NCBI GenBank assembly: GCA_947495695.1
Contig: CANLZP010000002.1
Location: 1 to 64,000, forward strand
DNA: 64,000 bases
Direction: 5' to 3'
DNA from: an uncultured Erythrobacter sp.
GTDB taxonomy: Bacteria; Pseudomonadota; Alphaproteobacteria; Sphingomonadales; Sphingomonadaceae
This document shows, piece after piece, positions 18,360 through 26,828 of this stretch. Position numbers and translations under genes: made by a program. The notes beneath the pieces were generated by a model. It saw only the letters and a list, made by a program, of their open reading frames with translations. It had not been told where the DNA came from and did no database searches. Positions within the stretch are counted from its first letter, which is position 1, and every line of letters starts with the position of its first letter.

Positions 18360-19097
18360 ATGGGCCGTGCTATCGTCATGCTCGTTTCGCTCGCGTGCTA
18401 CGCGGCGTTTTTCGCATCATTTGTTTATCTGGTAGGTTGGGTTGGCGCGTTTGACGTCATGCCGACGCATGTCGACAAGGGGCTGTCTGGCCCATTGGCC
18501 ACAGCCATCACAATCAACATCGGCCTGCTGGCCCTGTTTGGATTGCAACATTCGATCATGGCCCGGCAGGGCTTCAAGACTGCTTGGACCAAGATTGTCC
18601 CGCAACCATTGGAACGCAGCTTTTACTGCCTGGCGACTGCGATTGTCTTAGCAGCCATGTTTTTGTGGTGGCATCCAATCGAGGGCAGCCTTTGGTCGGT
18701 CGAGAACCCGATGCTGCGCAATGCGATTTGGGTGGTGTTCTTCTTTGGCTGGGCATTCCTGTTTGTTGCCACTTTGCTGCTTAACCATTTTGAACTGTTT
18801 GGTCTGCAACAGGCTTGGCACCATCTGCAAGGCAAAGCCGCTGCGCCGCACACAATGAAAACGCCGCTACTATATAGATGGGTGCGTCACCCGATCCAGA
18901 CAGGGGTGTTCATTGCTATCTGGGCAACGCCGGATATGACCTATGGCCATCTGCTGTTTGCGGTGGGGTACACGATCTATATCTTCATTGGGCTGCACTA
19001 TGAGGAGAAGGACCTGGTCGACGAATTTGGTCAGGATTACATCGAATATAGGCGCAAAGTCGGCAAAATTCTGCCCGGGATTGGCAAAGAAGCCTAG
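18360..19097 (+). CDS. MddA/NnrU-like membrane methyltransferase
   Basis: The 245-residue integral membrane protein has about five to six helices and the C-terminal block WVRHPIQTGVFIAIWATPDMT, then YEEKDLVDEFGQDYIEYRRKV. This is the isoprenylcysteine methyltransferase-like fold, where His-Pro and Glu-Glu bind SAM and substrate. It most resembles methanethiol S-methyltransferases (MddA), which make dimethyl sulfide, but other methyl acceptors are possible. I chose the ATG with the strong GGGGAGGGGAGG upstream; an open frame from 18246 runs into the ndk terminator. Its end overlaps the convergent sulfotransferase gene by four bases. Confidence 0.75.
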   Translation: MGRAIVMLVSLACYAAFFASFVYLVGWVGAFDVMPTHVDKGLSGPLATAITINIGLLALFGLQHSIMARQGFKTAWTKIVPQPLERSFYCLATAIVLAAMFLWWHPIEGSLWSVENPMLRNAIWVVFFFGWAFLFVATLLLNHFELFGLQQAWHHLQGKAAAPHTMKTPLLYRWVRHPIQTGVFIAIWATPDMTYGHLLFAVGYTIYIFIGLHYEEKDLVDEFGQDYIEYRRKVGKILPGIGKEA

Positions 19098-20314
19098 GGT
19101 TTCTGATCAAATTGATCGAGCTGCGCGGAGTGTGAATTGTGTGCGCCGCGCTCGCTCTGGCGCATTTCGGACCGCATCGCTGATAGAGCCTCAGCCGACA
19201 AGGTCATGTCCAATGTACCATAAAGCTGATGCATGGCACCTTCCCAATCACTTCCCAGCTGCTCGAAATCGATCACAGCAGCTGGTCCTGCGAAATCGGT
19301 CAGCGCGGCTTCCATGCGGGTTTGGCGAAGCGCAATTTTGCGCCGCCATTCCTGTTCGATCCACTCCAGATCGACATGATCGGACTGGATCACCATCTGG
19401 TTGGCCACGAGCGAGACCGAGCTGCGGAAGGTTTCCTCGCTGCATCGGCGTGACACCACCAGCCGCGCGTCGGGGAATTGCTCCAACAGAGCGGGCAAGT
19501 CCTCGGCAAATTGTGGCACTTTCAGGATGCGTGGCCGTGCGCCGTGGCCATGCTGGCCGGCATCGGTTCGCAACAGCCGGGCAAATTCGCGATAAACGGG
19601 CCCGGCATCGCCCGCCTCGCTAAAGGCAACATAGGACGGGATGCGCCATTGTGCTTCATAGGCCGAGTGATCGAATGCGCTGGCCAGCCAGCCCAATTCC
19701 TCGTCCGGGCGAGCGGCACCGAAGGGGTGAATGGTATCAATCCATGGGTCCAACCGGCGCGCCATGAACAGTTTGAATGTTCCCCGGATGGGGCGGAAAT
19801 CCGGCTTTTCAGGTACTGGGTGCCAGCTATCACAAAACCGTGTGGCGCTGTGTGCAGGATCGGCCGCCAGCAAGCGGTGGATGCGGGTGGTGCCGCTGCG
19901 CATCTGACCCACCACAATGATCGGCGGTGCGATCTTTGTTTGCAGCAATTCGGGCTGTTTTTTCCATAATGCGCCCAGCGCAAACCGCTGCTGGATGGCG
20001 CGGGTGAACAGACCATAAGCAAAGGCCCGTCCGACTGCATTCAGCTGCGCCTCTGCATGAACGGCTTGGCTCAGTTGCTCCAGCCTGAGCCGGAAATCGA
20101 CAATGTCCGCTTCGCTGCGCCCGGCAAACTCATCCTCCTGCGAGAATCCTTTGCTCCCACGCCGGATCAGTTCTTCGGGATCAACCGGGGGAGGGGGCAT
20201 CCACCCTTTGTCCCAACCGTGATCCAGAAAGCGCGCAAGCCGATCCACCATCGGTCCTCTGGCCAATGGGTGCGGGCGTTCAGGGGTGCGTGAGGTGGGG
20301 GCACGTGACGCCAT
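19094..20314 (-). CDS. sulfotransferase family protein
   Basis: The 406-residue protein has the PAPS-binding 5' phosphosulfate loop VVGQMRSGTTRIHRLL at about 134-149 and a 3'-phosphate-type segment LVVSRRCSEETFRSSVSLV further on. This is the sulfotransfer_3-like group often found in sphingomonads. The acceptor is unknown. The start ATG gives a Pro/Arg-rich leader; MVDRLARFLD at residue 22 is an alternative start. It follows purN-purM on the same strand with only four bases between its ATG and the purN stop, so it is probably co-transcribed. Confidence 0.85.
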   Translation of the reverse strand: MASRAPTSRTPERPHPLARGPMVDRLARFLDHGWDKGWMPPPPVDPEELIRRGSKGFSQEDEFAGRSEADIVDFRLRLEQLSQAVHAEAQLNAVGRAFAYGLFTRAIQQRFALGALWKKQPELLQTKIAPPIIVVGQMRSGTTRIHRLLAADPAHSATRFCDSWHPVPEKPDFRPIRGTFKLFMARRLDPWIDTIHPFGAARPDEELGWLASAFDHSAYEAQWRIPSYVAFSEAGDAGPVYREFARLLRTDAGQHGHGARPRILKVPQFAEDLPALLEQFPDARLVVSRRCSEETFRSSVSLVANQMVIQSDHVDLEWIEQEWRRKIALRQTRMEAALTDFAGPAAVIDFEQLGSDWEGAMHQLYGTLDMTLSAEALSAMRSEMRQSERGAHNSHSAQLDQFDQKP

Positions 20315-20318
20315 GGCG

Positions 20319-21281
20319 TCAAAATTCAGCCGCAGCGTCGAGCAAGGTCGTCAGGCGCTTGGGCGCGACCATCTGCCAACTTCGCTGCAACCAATGGTCC
20401 ACTTGCTGCCAATCCAGTTCGCGGCGATTGAGCACGATGCCAACCCAGCCGCTCGCGCCATAGAATGCGGGCGAATAGAAAGTGTCAGGATCGCTTTCGA
20501 TCAAGGAAGTCTGTTCGTCAGTGCCGCTGGTTTTGACCAGCAAGGCGATCGCGTGCTCGCCATGATGCTGATCGCTGAAATAGGCAAAATATCGACCGCT
20601 TTTCCCGCTCGTGCGCCAACCGGGTGCGCCATGGCTGGGGCGTTCTTCAACCTCGGGCAATTGCATGGCCCGGCTGCGGACTTGCTCGAGCAGAAATTCA
20701 GGGTTTGACCCGCGCGAAACATAGTCAGCCAGCACTTGCGGATAAAGCTGGTGCTCGGCCAGCCGGACACGGTCAGCCAGCGTATCGGGTGTGTCCTGCG
20801 CCAGGATAGCAACCTTGGTCTGGCCCAGCACTTGACCGGCATCCAGTTCGGCTGTGACGAGATGGACGCTTACGCCGCCATGGCTGTCGCCCGCATCCAA
20901 GGCGCGCTTGTGTGTTTGCAGCCCCTTGTATTTGGGCAAAAGCGAGGGATGGATGTTGAGCATCCGACCCTCCCACCGGCTGACAAATTCATCCGAGAGT
21001 ATCCGCATATATCCGGCCAGCGCGATATATTCCGCGCCTGCTGCATTAACCTCGGCTTCCATGGCCGCATCATGGGCGGCGCGCTCCATGCCTTTGTGCG
21101 GTAGAGAAAATGTGGCGATGCCTTCCGCCTCGGCCAGTTTCAGTCCCGCTGCCTGCGGATCATTGCTCAGCACCATGACTATTTCATAGGGGCAGGCTGC
21201 ACGGTGGCTGGCATAGAGGAGCGCGCCCATATTGGTCCCGCTACCGGATATGAAGACGGCCACTTTTGTCCTATCGGTCAA
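20319..21281 (-). CDS. purN: phosphoribosylglycinamide formyltransferase fused to a MmcQ/YjbR domain
   Basis: The N-terminal part (about 1-190) is PurN, which formylates GAR in purine synthesis: it has VAVFISGSGTNMGALL, the formyl-binding MLNIHPSLLPKYKG and the SVHLVTAELDAG segment. The C-terminal part (about 200-320) matches a MmcQ/YjbR-like domain, with LPEVEERPSHGAPGWR, GWVGIVL and SWQMVAPKRL. Ordinary PurN is about 190-215 residues, so this is a true fusion. The start is uncertain: TTG at 21281 has GAGG eight bases upstream and gives MTDRTKVAVF; a TTG at 21311 would overlap purM by eight bases. purM lies directly upstream. Confidence 0.9.
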   Translation of the reverse strand: MTDRTKVAVFISGSGTNMGALLYASHRAACPYEIVMVLSNDPQAAGLKLAEAEGIATFSLPHKGMERAAHDAAMEAEVNAAGAEYIALAGYMRILSDEFVSRWEGRMLNIHPSLLPKYKGLQTHKRALDAGDSHGGVSVHLVTAELDAGQVLGQTKVAILAQDTPDTLADRVRLAEHQLYPQVLADYVSRGSNPEFLLEQVRSRAMQLPEVEERPSHGAPGWRTSGKSGRYFAYFSDQHHGEHAIALLVKTSGTDEQTSLIESDPDTFYSPAFYGASGWVGIVLNRRELDWQQVDHWLQRSWQMVAPKRLTTLLDAAAEF

Positions 21282-21303
21282 AGTGCCAGCCTCAGAACCG
21301 CCA

Positions 21304-22410
21304 TCAGGCAATGTGGGTGGCCTCCCAATCTTGGGTTGCCGACCATGTTCCTGTCGACCCGCTTACGGTGCATCCGCGCTCGCCTGCAATGATTTTGCCC
21401 ACCGGAACCACGGTCTCGCCCGCATCTTGCAAACGCTGGGTGACCGCCTCAGCCTTGTCGGCAGCAATCGCCAAAACCATGCCGACCCCGCAATTGAAAG
21501 TACGGGCCATCTCGCCCGGCTCAATATTGCCTTGCGCCTGCAGGAAAGCCATCAGGCGCGGCTGATCCCACAAATTGGCATCTACCTGAGCATGAGCACC
21601 CTGCGGCAGAATGCGGGGCAGATTTTCCAGCAATCCGCCGCCGGTGATATGCGCCAAGCCATCGACCAACCCGTCGCGGATAACCGGCAGCAGGCTGGAG
21701 ACATAGATCCGGGTCGGCTCGATTAAAGCATCGATGAGCAATCGGTCGCTGTCGAACAGGGCAGGGCGGTCCAGTCGCCAGCCCTTGTCTGCGGCCAAAC
21801 GGCGGACCAGGGAATAGCCATTGGAATGAACGCCTGAACTGGTCAAACCGATCAGCACATGGCCTGGGGCTACCTTGTCTCCGGTCAATTGCTCGCCGCG
21901 CTCCACCGCGCCAACGCAAAAGCCTGCCAGATCATAATCGCCTGCTGCATACATGCCCGGCATTTCCGCTGTTTCGCCGCCAATCAGCGCGCAGCCTGCC
22001 AGTTTGCAGCCATCAGCAATGCCGGCGATCACCCGCTCGGCAATGCCGTTTTCCAACTTTCCAGTCGCAAAATAGTCGAGGAAGAATAGCGGTTCGGCGC
22101 CTTGCACGATCAAATCATTGACGCACATCGCCACCAAATCGATCCCGACCGTATCGTGTCGGTCGTGGTCGATCGCCAATTTCAGCTTGGTGCCAACCCC
22201 GTCATTGGCCGCGACCAGTAGGGGATCAGCATATCCGGCTGCTTTGGGATCAAAGAATCCGCCAAAGCCGCCAATTTCGCCATCGGCTCCCGCGCGCGCA
22301 GTTGCCTTGACCAAAGGGCCAATGGCTTTGACCAATTGGTTGCCTGCATCAATTGAGACACCGGCGTCTTCATAGGTGTAACCGCCTGTGCGCGGAGATT
22401 TTGTTGTCAT
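21304..22410 (-). CDS. purM: phosphoribosylformylglycinamidine cyclo-ligase
   Basis: PurM (AIR synthetase) closes the imidazole ring in purine synthesis using ATP. The 368-residue protein has the family blocks [12 protein letters not shown] at the start, [42 protein letters not shown] and HITGGGL. Its length is normal. It is followed at once by purN, a widespread pair, and is divergent from the DUF2066-like gene, sharing a 72-base intergenic region. Confidence 0.97.
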   Translation of the reverse strand: MTTKSPRTGGYTYEDAGVSIDAGNQLVKAIGPLVKATARAGADGEIGGFGGFFDPKAAGYADPLLVAANDGVGTKLKLAIDHDRHDTVGIDLVAMCVNDLIVQGAEPLFFLDYFATGKLENGIAERVIAGIADGCKLAGCALIGGETAEMPGMYAAGDYDLAGFCVGAVERGEQLTGDKVAPGHVLIGLTSSGVHSNGYSLVRRLAADKGWRLDRPALFDSDRLLIDALIEPTRIYVSSLLPVIRDGLVDGLAHITGGGLLENLPRILPQGAHAQVDANLWDQPRLMAFLQAQGNIEPGEMARTFNCGVGMVLAIAADKAEAVTQRLQDAGETVVPVGKIIAGERGCTVSGSTGTWSATQDWEATHIA

Positions 22411-22482
22411 AATGCACTTGCTTTAGCCTTTCGCGCTTGGAATTCCACTCGCGTTTGGGCAAAAGGCTCACTGTTTTCCCCG

Positions 22483-23769
22483 ATGATACGCTCCTTACCC
22501 CTCTCTCGCCCTGTGCAATGGCCCCTCAGCCGCTCTGTCGCCCGAGCGGCGACCGGCTTGGCGCTGCTTGTCGCGCTGGGGTTGGGGCTGGCGGCGGTCT
22601 GGGCGCAAGTTGCCGGAGATCGCGGGATTGCGCCTGTGGTCAGCAGCAGCGATGTGGATGTGACCGGGATCGAGGTGGATGTGACCGCCGCCACAGCGGA
22701 AGAAGCCCGCGAGAAAGGCTGGCGCCAAGCACAACGGCTGGCGTGGCGCAAAATTGACGGTCCCGCCATTTCCGACAGTCAGCTGGAATCACTGGTCTCA
22801 GCCGTGGTTATCGAGCAAGAGCGGGTTGGACCGCGCCGCTATATTGCGCGGCTGGGCATCACATTTGATCGCATTCGCTCAGGCCAATATCTGGGTAATG
22901 CGCGCGGCGGACAAAGGTCGGCTCCGATGCTGTTGATGCCCGTCACTATCAGTGGCGGCGCTGCGGTAATGTTCGAAAAGCGCAATCCGTGGCAACGAGC
23001 CTGGGCCGAGTTTAATCCTGGTAATAGCCGGATCGATTATGTCAGGCCTTCGGGTGCGGGCGGCGAATCGCTGCTGCTGACCTATGGGCAGACCGGACGC
23101 CGCAGCAGGACATGGTGGAGGGTGATTCTCGACCAATTTGGCGCGGCCGATGTGATTGTGCCGGTCGCCAATATTCAGCGCGAATGGCCCGGTGGCCCGA
23201 TCAAAGCCCAGTTTACCGCGCGTTACGGGCCGGATGGCCGCTATCTGGATGGCTTTACCCTGACCGCTGAGAATGAGGTGCAATTGCCCGACATGCTCGC
23301 CCAAGCGGTGCGGCAATTCGACACCATCTATGAAGGCGCTCTGGCCGAAGGTAAATTGCGTCCCGATCCCACCTTGGACATTGCTGCATCGGCAGATGTT
23401 GATCCTGCCTTGCAGCGGTTGATCGACATTGGCCGTGCCATTCAGGCGCGCGAAGAAGCCATTGCCAGTGGCGCTGTTGAGATAAATCCCGCGGGTCCTG
23501 CTCCTCAGCAGCCAAGTGTGCAGCCGGCCACCGTCTCCAGTTATGTCGTGCAATTCGCCAGCCCCGATGCTGCAACAATCGACAGCACATTGGCTAGCAT
23601 CCGAAATGTTGGCGGTGTTCGTGGAGCAGTAACCAGCAGTCTGGCCATCGGTGGCACGTCGGTGATGCGGGTCAGCTATGGCGGGACATTGGACGAATTG
23701 GCGCAGGCATTGCGCGCCAGTGGTTTCAATGTGCAGCAAGGCAGCAATGCCCTCGCGATAAGTCGATAG
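22483..23769 (+). CDS. DUF2066-like exported protein
   Basis: The 428-residue protein has an N-terminal hydrophobic segment (about 24-42) that may be a signal peptide or anchor. It then has a DUF2066-like opening (VDVTAATAEEAREKGWRQAQRLAW), a middle domain with repeated Arg and Trp, and a C-terminal beta-alpha segment (about 345-428) that could be an ACT- or HMA-like fold. The function is unknown. It sits between purM (divergent) and hdaA, an arrangement I recall from sphingomonads, and ends 12 bases before hdaA, so the two are probably one operon. Confidence 0.75.
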   Translation: MIRSLPLSRPVQWPLSRSVARAATGLALLVALGLGLAAVWAQVAGDRGIAPVVSSSDVDVTGIEVDVTAATAEEAREKGWRQAQRLAWRKIDGPAISDSQLESLVSAVVIEQERVGPRRYIARLGITFDRIRSGQYLGNARGGQRSAPMLLMPVTISGGAAVMFEKRNPWQRAWAEFNPGNSRIDYVRPSGAGGESLLLTYGQTGRRSRTWWRVILDQFGAADVIVPVANIQREWPGGPIKAQFTARYGPDGRYLDGFTLTAENEVQLPDMLAQAVRQFDTIYEGALAEGKLRPDPTLDIAASADVDPALQRLIDIGRAIQAREEAIASGAVEINPAGPAPQQPSVQPATVSSYVVQFASPDAATIDSTLASIRNVGGVRGAVTSSLAIGGTSVMRVSYGGTLDELAQALRASGFNVQQGSNALAISR

Positions 23770-23781
23770 GCGCATCGCGAC

Positions 23782-24390
23782 ATGTCGCAGATCGCCCTGC
23801 CGCTCACCCTCAGAACCGCGACCGATCCGGCCAGTATTGTGATCGGCAATGCCAATCGCACGGTGCTGGAGGCATTGTCCGAGCCGACCTCATGGCCCTT
23901 TCGAACCGCCGTTCTGACCGGTCCGACCCGGTCGGGAAAGTCGCTGCTGGGCAAATGGGCGCAGGCGCAAGGCGTGACGGTGATCGATGGCGCAGATGCG
24001 GTGGACGAGACCGAGCTGTTCCATCGCTGGAATGCGGCGCAGGAAAGCGGTGCTGCGCTGCTGCTGATTTCCGATGCCCAGCCATGGATCATCAAACTGC
24101 CCGATCTGGCGTCGAGATTGGGGGCCGCTTTGCAATTGGAGATAGGCGTGCCTGATGATGAGATGGTGGCCCAATTGATCGAGACGATGGCGGGTCAGCG
24201 TGGCCTCTCTTTGGCTGATGGCGCGGCCGATTACCTCAGCCCACGGGCCGATCGCAGCTTTGCCGCGATCGAGCAATTGGTGGGCAAGATCGACCAGCTA
24301 AGCCTTGAACGAAAAGTGCCAGCCACCATGTCTATTTGGCGCGCTGCATTGGATGCAACCCAAGGGCCAGAGCAAGCACGCTTGCTTTGA
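23782..24390 (+). CDS. hdaA: DnaA-homologous regulatory inactivator (HdaA-like)
   Basis: This 202-residue DnaA-like AAA protein lacks a DNA-binding domain. The P-loop-type GPTRSGKS is at 47-54, followed by a DnaA-like core with VIDGADAVDE in place of the Walker B region and an arginine-bearing lid SPRADRSFAAIEQLV. In alphaproteobacteria such proteins stimulate DnaA-ATP hydrolysis with the sliding clamp. A conserved clamp-binding peptide (QxxLxF-like) is suggested by SQIALPLTLR at the extreme N terminus. It is probably co-transcribed with the DUF2066-like gene upstream. Confidence 0.85.
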   Translation: MSQIALPLTLRTATDPASIVIGNANRTVLEALSEPTSWPFRTAVLTGPTRSGKSLLGKWAQAQGVTVIDGADAVDETELFHRWNAAQESGAALLLISDAQPWIIKLPDLASRLGAALQLEIGVPDDEMVAQLIETMAGQRGLSLADGAADYLSPRADRSFAAIEQLVGKIDQLSLERKVPATMSIWRAALDATQGPEQARLL

Positions 24391-24415
24391 ACGCCAATTG
24401 GTGGGAGAAAATGTC

Positions 24416-25123
24416 ATGTTCTCAGGCCTAAAGTCATATTTGGACTCGATCAGAGCGCGCGATCCCGCGCCGCGCTCACGGTGGGAAATCCTATTGTATC
24501 CAGGCGTTTGCGCGATGTTCTTCCACCGGATTGCGCATTGGTTGTTCAACGCCAAACTGTATTTCCTCGCCCGATTTGTGAACCATTTTTCGCGATTCCT
24601 AACCGCGATCGATATCCATCCTGGCGCCGAGATCGGCAAGAATTTGTTCATCGATCATGGGTTCACCGTGATCGGAGAGACCGCGAAGATCGGCGATAAT
24701 GTGACCATTTATCAATGCGTCACCTTGGGCGGCACCAACCCCACCAATGGCATCGGCGGAAAGCGCCATCCAACGGTGGATGACAATGTTATCATCGGTT
24801 CTGGCGCACAGGTCATTGGGCCGATTACCTTGGGCAAACGATCGCGCGTTGGGGCCAATGCGGTGGTGACCGAAGACGTTCCAGAAGGCGCCACCATGAT
24901 TGGCCTGAAGGCACGATCGACGCTGGTTCCGGCAGAGGAATGGGTGAAGGAATTTATTCCTTACGGCACGCCTTGCGATGACCCATGCGAAGAGGTCCGC
25001 AATGATTGCGTCGAGAAGCTGGAGAACGAGCTGGCGGATCTGCGCGCAGAGGTTGAGGTCATCAAGCAGGCAGGCGTGCCGATTGCTTCGCAGGCGGCCA
25101 AGCGCAGCGGGACAGACGACTAA
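24416..25123 (+). CDS. cysE: serine O-acetyltransferase
   Basis: CysE acetylates serine with acetyl-CoA, the first step of cysteine synthesis. The 235-residue protein opens with LKSYLDSIRARDPAPRSRWE and has left-handed beta-helix repeats such as GFTVIGETAKIGDNVTIYQ and GANAVVTEDVPEGATMIG. This is the short (EpsC-type) form lacking most of the N-terminal domain. I chose the ATG at 24416, with GGGAG upstream; the frame extended to 24305 would overlap hdaA. A C-terminal extension with heptad-like ENELADLRAEVEVI follows. Its stop overlaps the next gene as TAATG. Confidence 0.93.
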   Translation: MFSGLKSYLDSIRARDPAPRSRWEILLYPGVCAMFFHRIAHWLFNAKLYFLARFVNHFSRFLTAIDIHPGAEIGKNLFIDHGFTVIGETAKIGDNVTIYQCVTLGGTNPTNGIGGKRHPTVDDNVIIGSGAQVIGPITLGKRSRVGANAVVTEDVPEGATMIGLKARSTLVPAEEWVKEFIPYGTPCDDPCEEVRNDCVEKLENELADLRAEVEVIKQAGVPIASQAAKRSGTDD

Positions 25124-25503
25124 TGGCATCAGCCAAAACTGGGCCAAGCAAAGGCTCTGGTCAAACTGGCTCGGTCCTCGCGTTTCCAGGACGTATTCCC
25201 AACCAAATCGGCTTTGCGCGCGATGAATTGCAGCGTATTCTGGACCTCTACGGACGCATGGTGGCGGCTGGCCAATGGCGTGATTATGCGATGGATTTCA
25301 GCCGCGATGCTGCTGTATTCGCCGCTTTTCGCCGCGCTGCCGAGCGTCCTCAGGCACGGATCGAAAAGCGTCCCTCGCTGCGCAACCGCCAAGGCATGTG
25401 GACGCTGTTTGGGGAGCATGGGCAAGTGTTAAAGCGCGGCCATGAATTGCCCGGAGTGCTCGCCCCGATGGAGCGCCGCCTGGTTAAGGCTGTCGACGAG
25501 TAA
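25123..25503 (+). CDS. DUF2794 family protein
   Basis: This encodes 126 residues with the DUF2794 pattern: FARDELQRILDLYGRMVAAGQWRDYAMDF, then FAAFRRAAERPQARIEKRPSLRNRQGMW and a C-terminal HGQVLKRGHELPGVL. The family is largely confined to alphaproteobacteria and has no known function. It is translationally coupled to cysE (TAATG overlap), and a terminator follows at 25541-25570. Confidence 0.85.
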   Translation: MASAKTGPSKGSGQTGSVLAFPGRIPNQIGFARDELQRILDLYGRMVAAGQWRDYAMDFSRDAAVFAAFRRAAERPQARIEKRPSLRNRQGMWTLFGEHGQVLKRGHELPGVLAPMERRLVKAVDE

Positions 25504-25534
25504 CTTGCCTCTTCTAGGATCCCCTTCGCGCATA

Positions 25535-25570
25535 GAAAAAGGCCCACGCATTGCAGCGCGGGCCTCTTTT
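25535..25570. terminator. probable bidirectional terminator
   Basis: A nine-base stem (GGCCCACGC with GCGCGGGCC, one mismatch) and a six-base loop is followed by TCTTTT to the right and preceded by GAAAAA to the left. It lies between the convergent DUF2794 and DUF2157-like genes and can serve both. Confidence 0.8.
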
Positions 25571-25590
25571 CTTGTGTTGCGCAACTGGCT

Positions 25591-26658
25591 TTAGGCTGGG
25601 ATTGCAGCCGGCAGCTTTGCCTGCACATCGCCCGGCAGCATGGCCACCACGCTTCTGCGGATCGGTGTCCACATGGCGCTCAGCGTCAGCAAGGCAGAAC
25701 CGATTACCAATGCGGTCAGAGCAAAGTTCAGCTCCACCGCGCCAAAGTTGCGGAACAGCCAGGTCAGCGCAATCAGCACATAGGCCAGAGCCGAGACCAG
25801 CAGCGCGCGGCGGTCAACCGCCAAGGCAACCAGTCCAAAGGCGACATACACAGCCAGCACCGCCACCGCAGCGCCTGCTCCGATATTGTCACCATCGGTC
25901 ACACCGATCAGCGTGAAGATTGGATGCGCGATCATCGGGGCAGCCAGCAGATGGAGCCAGAAGGCTACGTCGCTGCGACGCGTTTCGCGCGCTGTGTCGC
26001 TGATGTCCCAGCGCATGGCAAAGCCAAAAATCACCAGTCCGGCGATAAACACCGTGGTCAGAATGACCTGCTCGGGGTTCGCAAGCGTATCGACCCCGAT
26101 GACGGACATGATCAAAGCGACCAAGGTCACGGTCAAAGCGGCCGTTCCGGCAGCGACGGTGATCGGCACCATAAAGCGGCGCCAGTGGATCCAGGCAGAC
26201 CCTGCAGCGATCAAGCCTGAGGTCGCAACCAGCAGCGCGGCAAGCGTCTCATTGGGCTCCGGACCATCGGCGACATTTACGGCAATGCCCAATAGGCCGA
26301 AGAAAACACCGCCTACAAAGCCCAGCAGCAGCAAAATGCTGGGCAAGGCCATCCGCTTCTTCAAGGTGAAGAATTCGGCCAAAACCCATGATGTGCCTGC
26401 AACCAACAGGCCGCTGACGGGTGATGGACCGTTATTGTTGCTGTAGATTGCATCACCGATCGCACCCATCGCAATCAGCATGATGACAACACCAATGCTG
26501 ACGAAAATGTCGTTGAAGCCGGTGATCAGTCGAAAATGCTCTGCATCGGCGGTCGCAGCGCTCTTTTGAGATGCAACATGTGACCTTAGCGCGTCGGCAG
26601 CCTCGGCGCTGATGGCGCCTGCTGAAACGGCTGAATTCAGGTCTTCCTGGCTATACAT
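25591..26658 (-). CDS. DUF2157-like polytopic membrane protein
   Basis: The 355-residue protein has a short cytoplasmic N-terminal helix region (MYSQEDLNSAVSAGAIS) followed by about nine to ten transmembrane helices from residue 50 on. The opening and the helix-rich body resemble DUF2157 proteins; no enzymatic motif is visible. It is a single-gene unit with its own near-consensus promoter at 26688-26716 and a shared terminator downstream. The function is unknown. Confidence 0.7.
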   Translation of the reverse strand: MYSQEDLNSAVSAGAISAEAADALRSHVASQKSAATADAEHFRLITGFNDIFVSIGVVIMLIAMGAIGDAIYSNNNGPSPVSGLLVAGTSWVLAEFFTLKKRMALPSILLLLGFVGGVFFGLLGIAVNVADGPEPNETLAALLVATSGLIAAGSAWIHWRRFMVPITVAAGTAALTVTLVALIMSVIGVDTLANPEQVILTTVFIAGLVIFGFAMRWDISDTARETRRSDVAFWLHLLAAPMIAHPIFTLIGVTDGDNIGAGAAVAVLAVYVAFGLVALAVDRRALLVSALAYVLIALTWLFRNFGAVELNFALTALVIGSALLTLSAMWTPIRRSVVAMLPGDVQAKLPAAIPA

Positions 26659-26687
26659 AGCCTAACCTCCCTGTTGTTGATGGCGGG

Positions 26688-26716
26688 AAACTAGGCCTAG
26701 TGTATTAGTGTGTCAA
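26688..26716 (-). promoter_or_regulatory. sigma70-type promoter for the DUF2157-like gene
   Basis: Reading the minus strand, TTGACA (26711-26716) is followed after exactly 17 bases by TAGTTT (26688-26693). The gene start is about 30 bases downstream. The -35 box is a perfect consensus. Confidence 0.7.
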
Positions 26717-26773
26717 TACGGTGTGCATAATGTGGTGTGTTGTCGAGAGCGAGGCGGGCATCCGCTTTCAAAC

Positions 26774-26803
26774 GAAAACCCCCACACTTTTCAGTGCGGG
26801 GGT
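26774..26803 (-). terminator. intrinsic terminator after the SDR gene
   Basis: On the minus strand an 11-base stem (ACCCCCGCACT with AGTGTGGGGGT, one G-U type mismatch) is followed by TTTTCGTTT. It lies about 26 bases after the SDR stop codon. Confidence 0.85.
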
Positions 26804-26828
26804 CTAGATCGTTCAAAAACCGGAGAGT

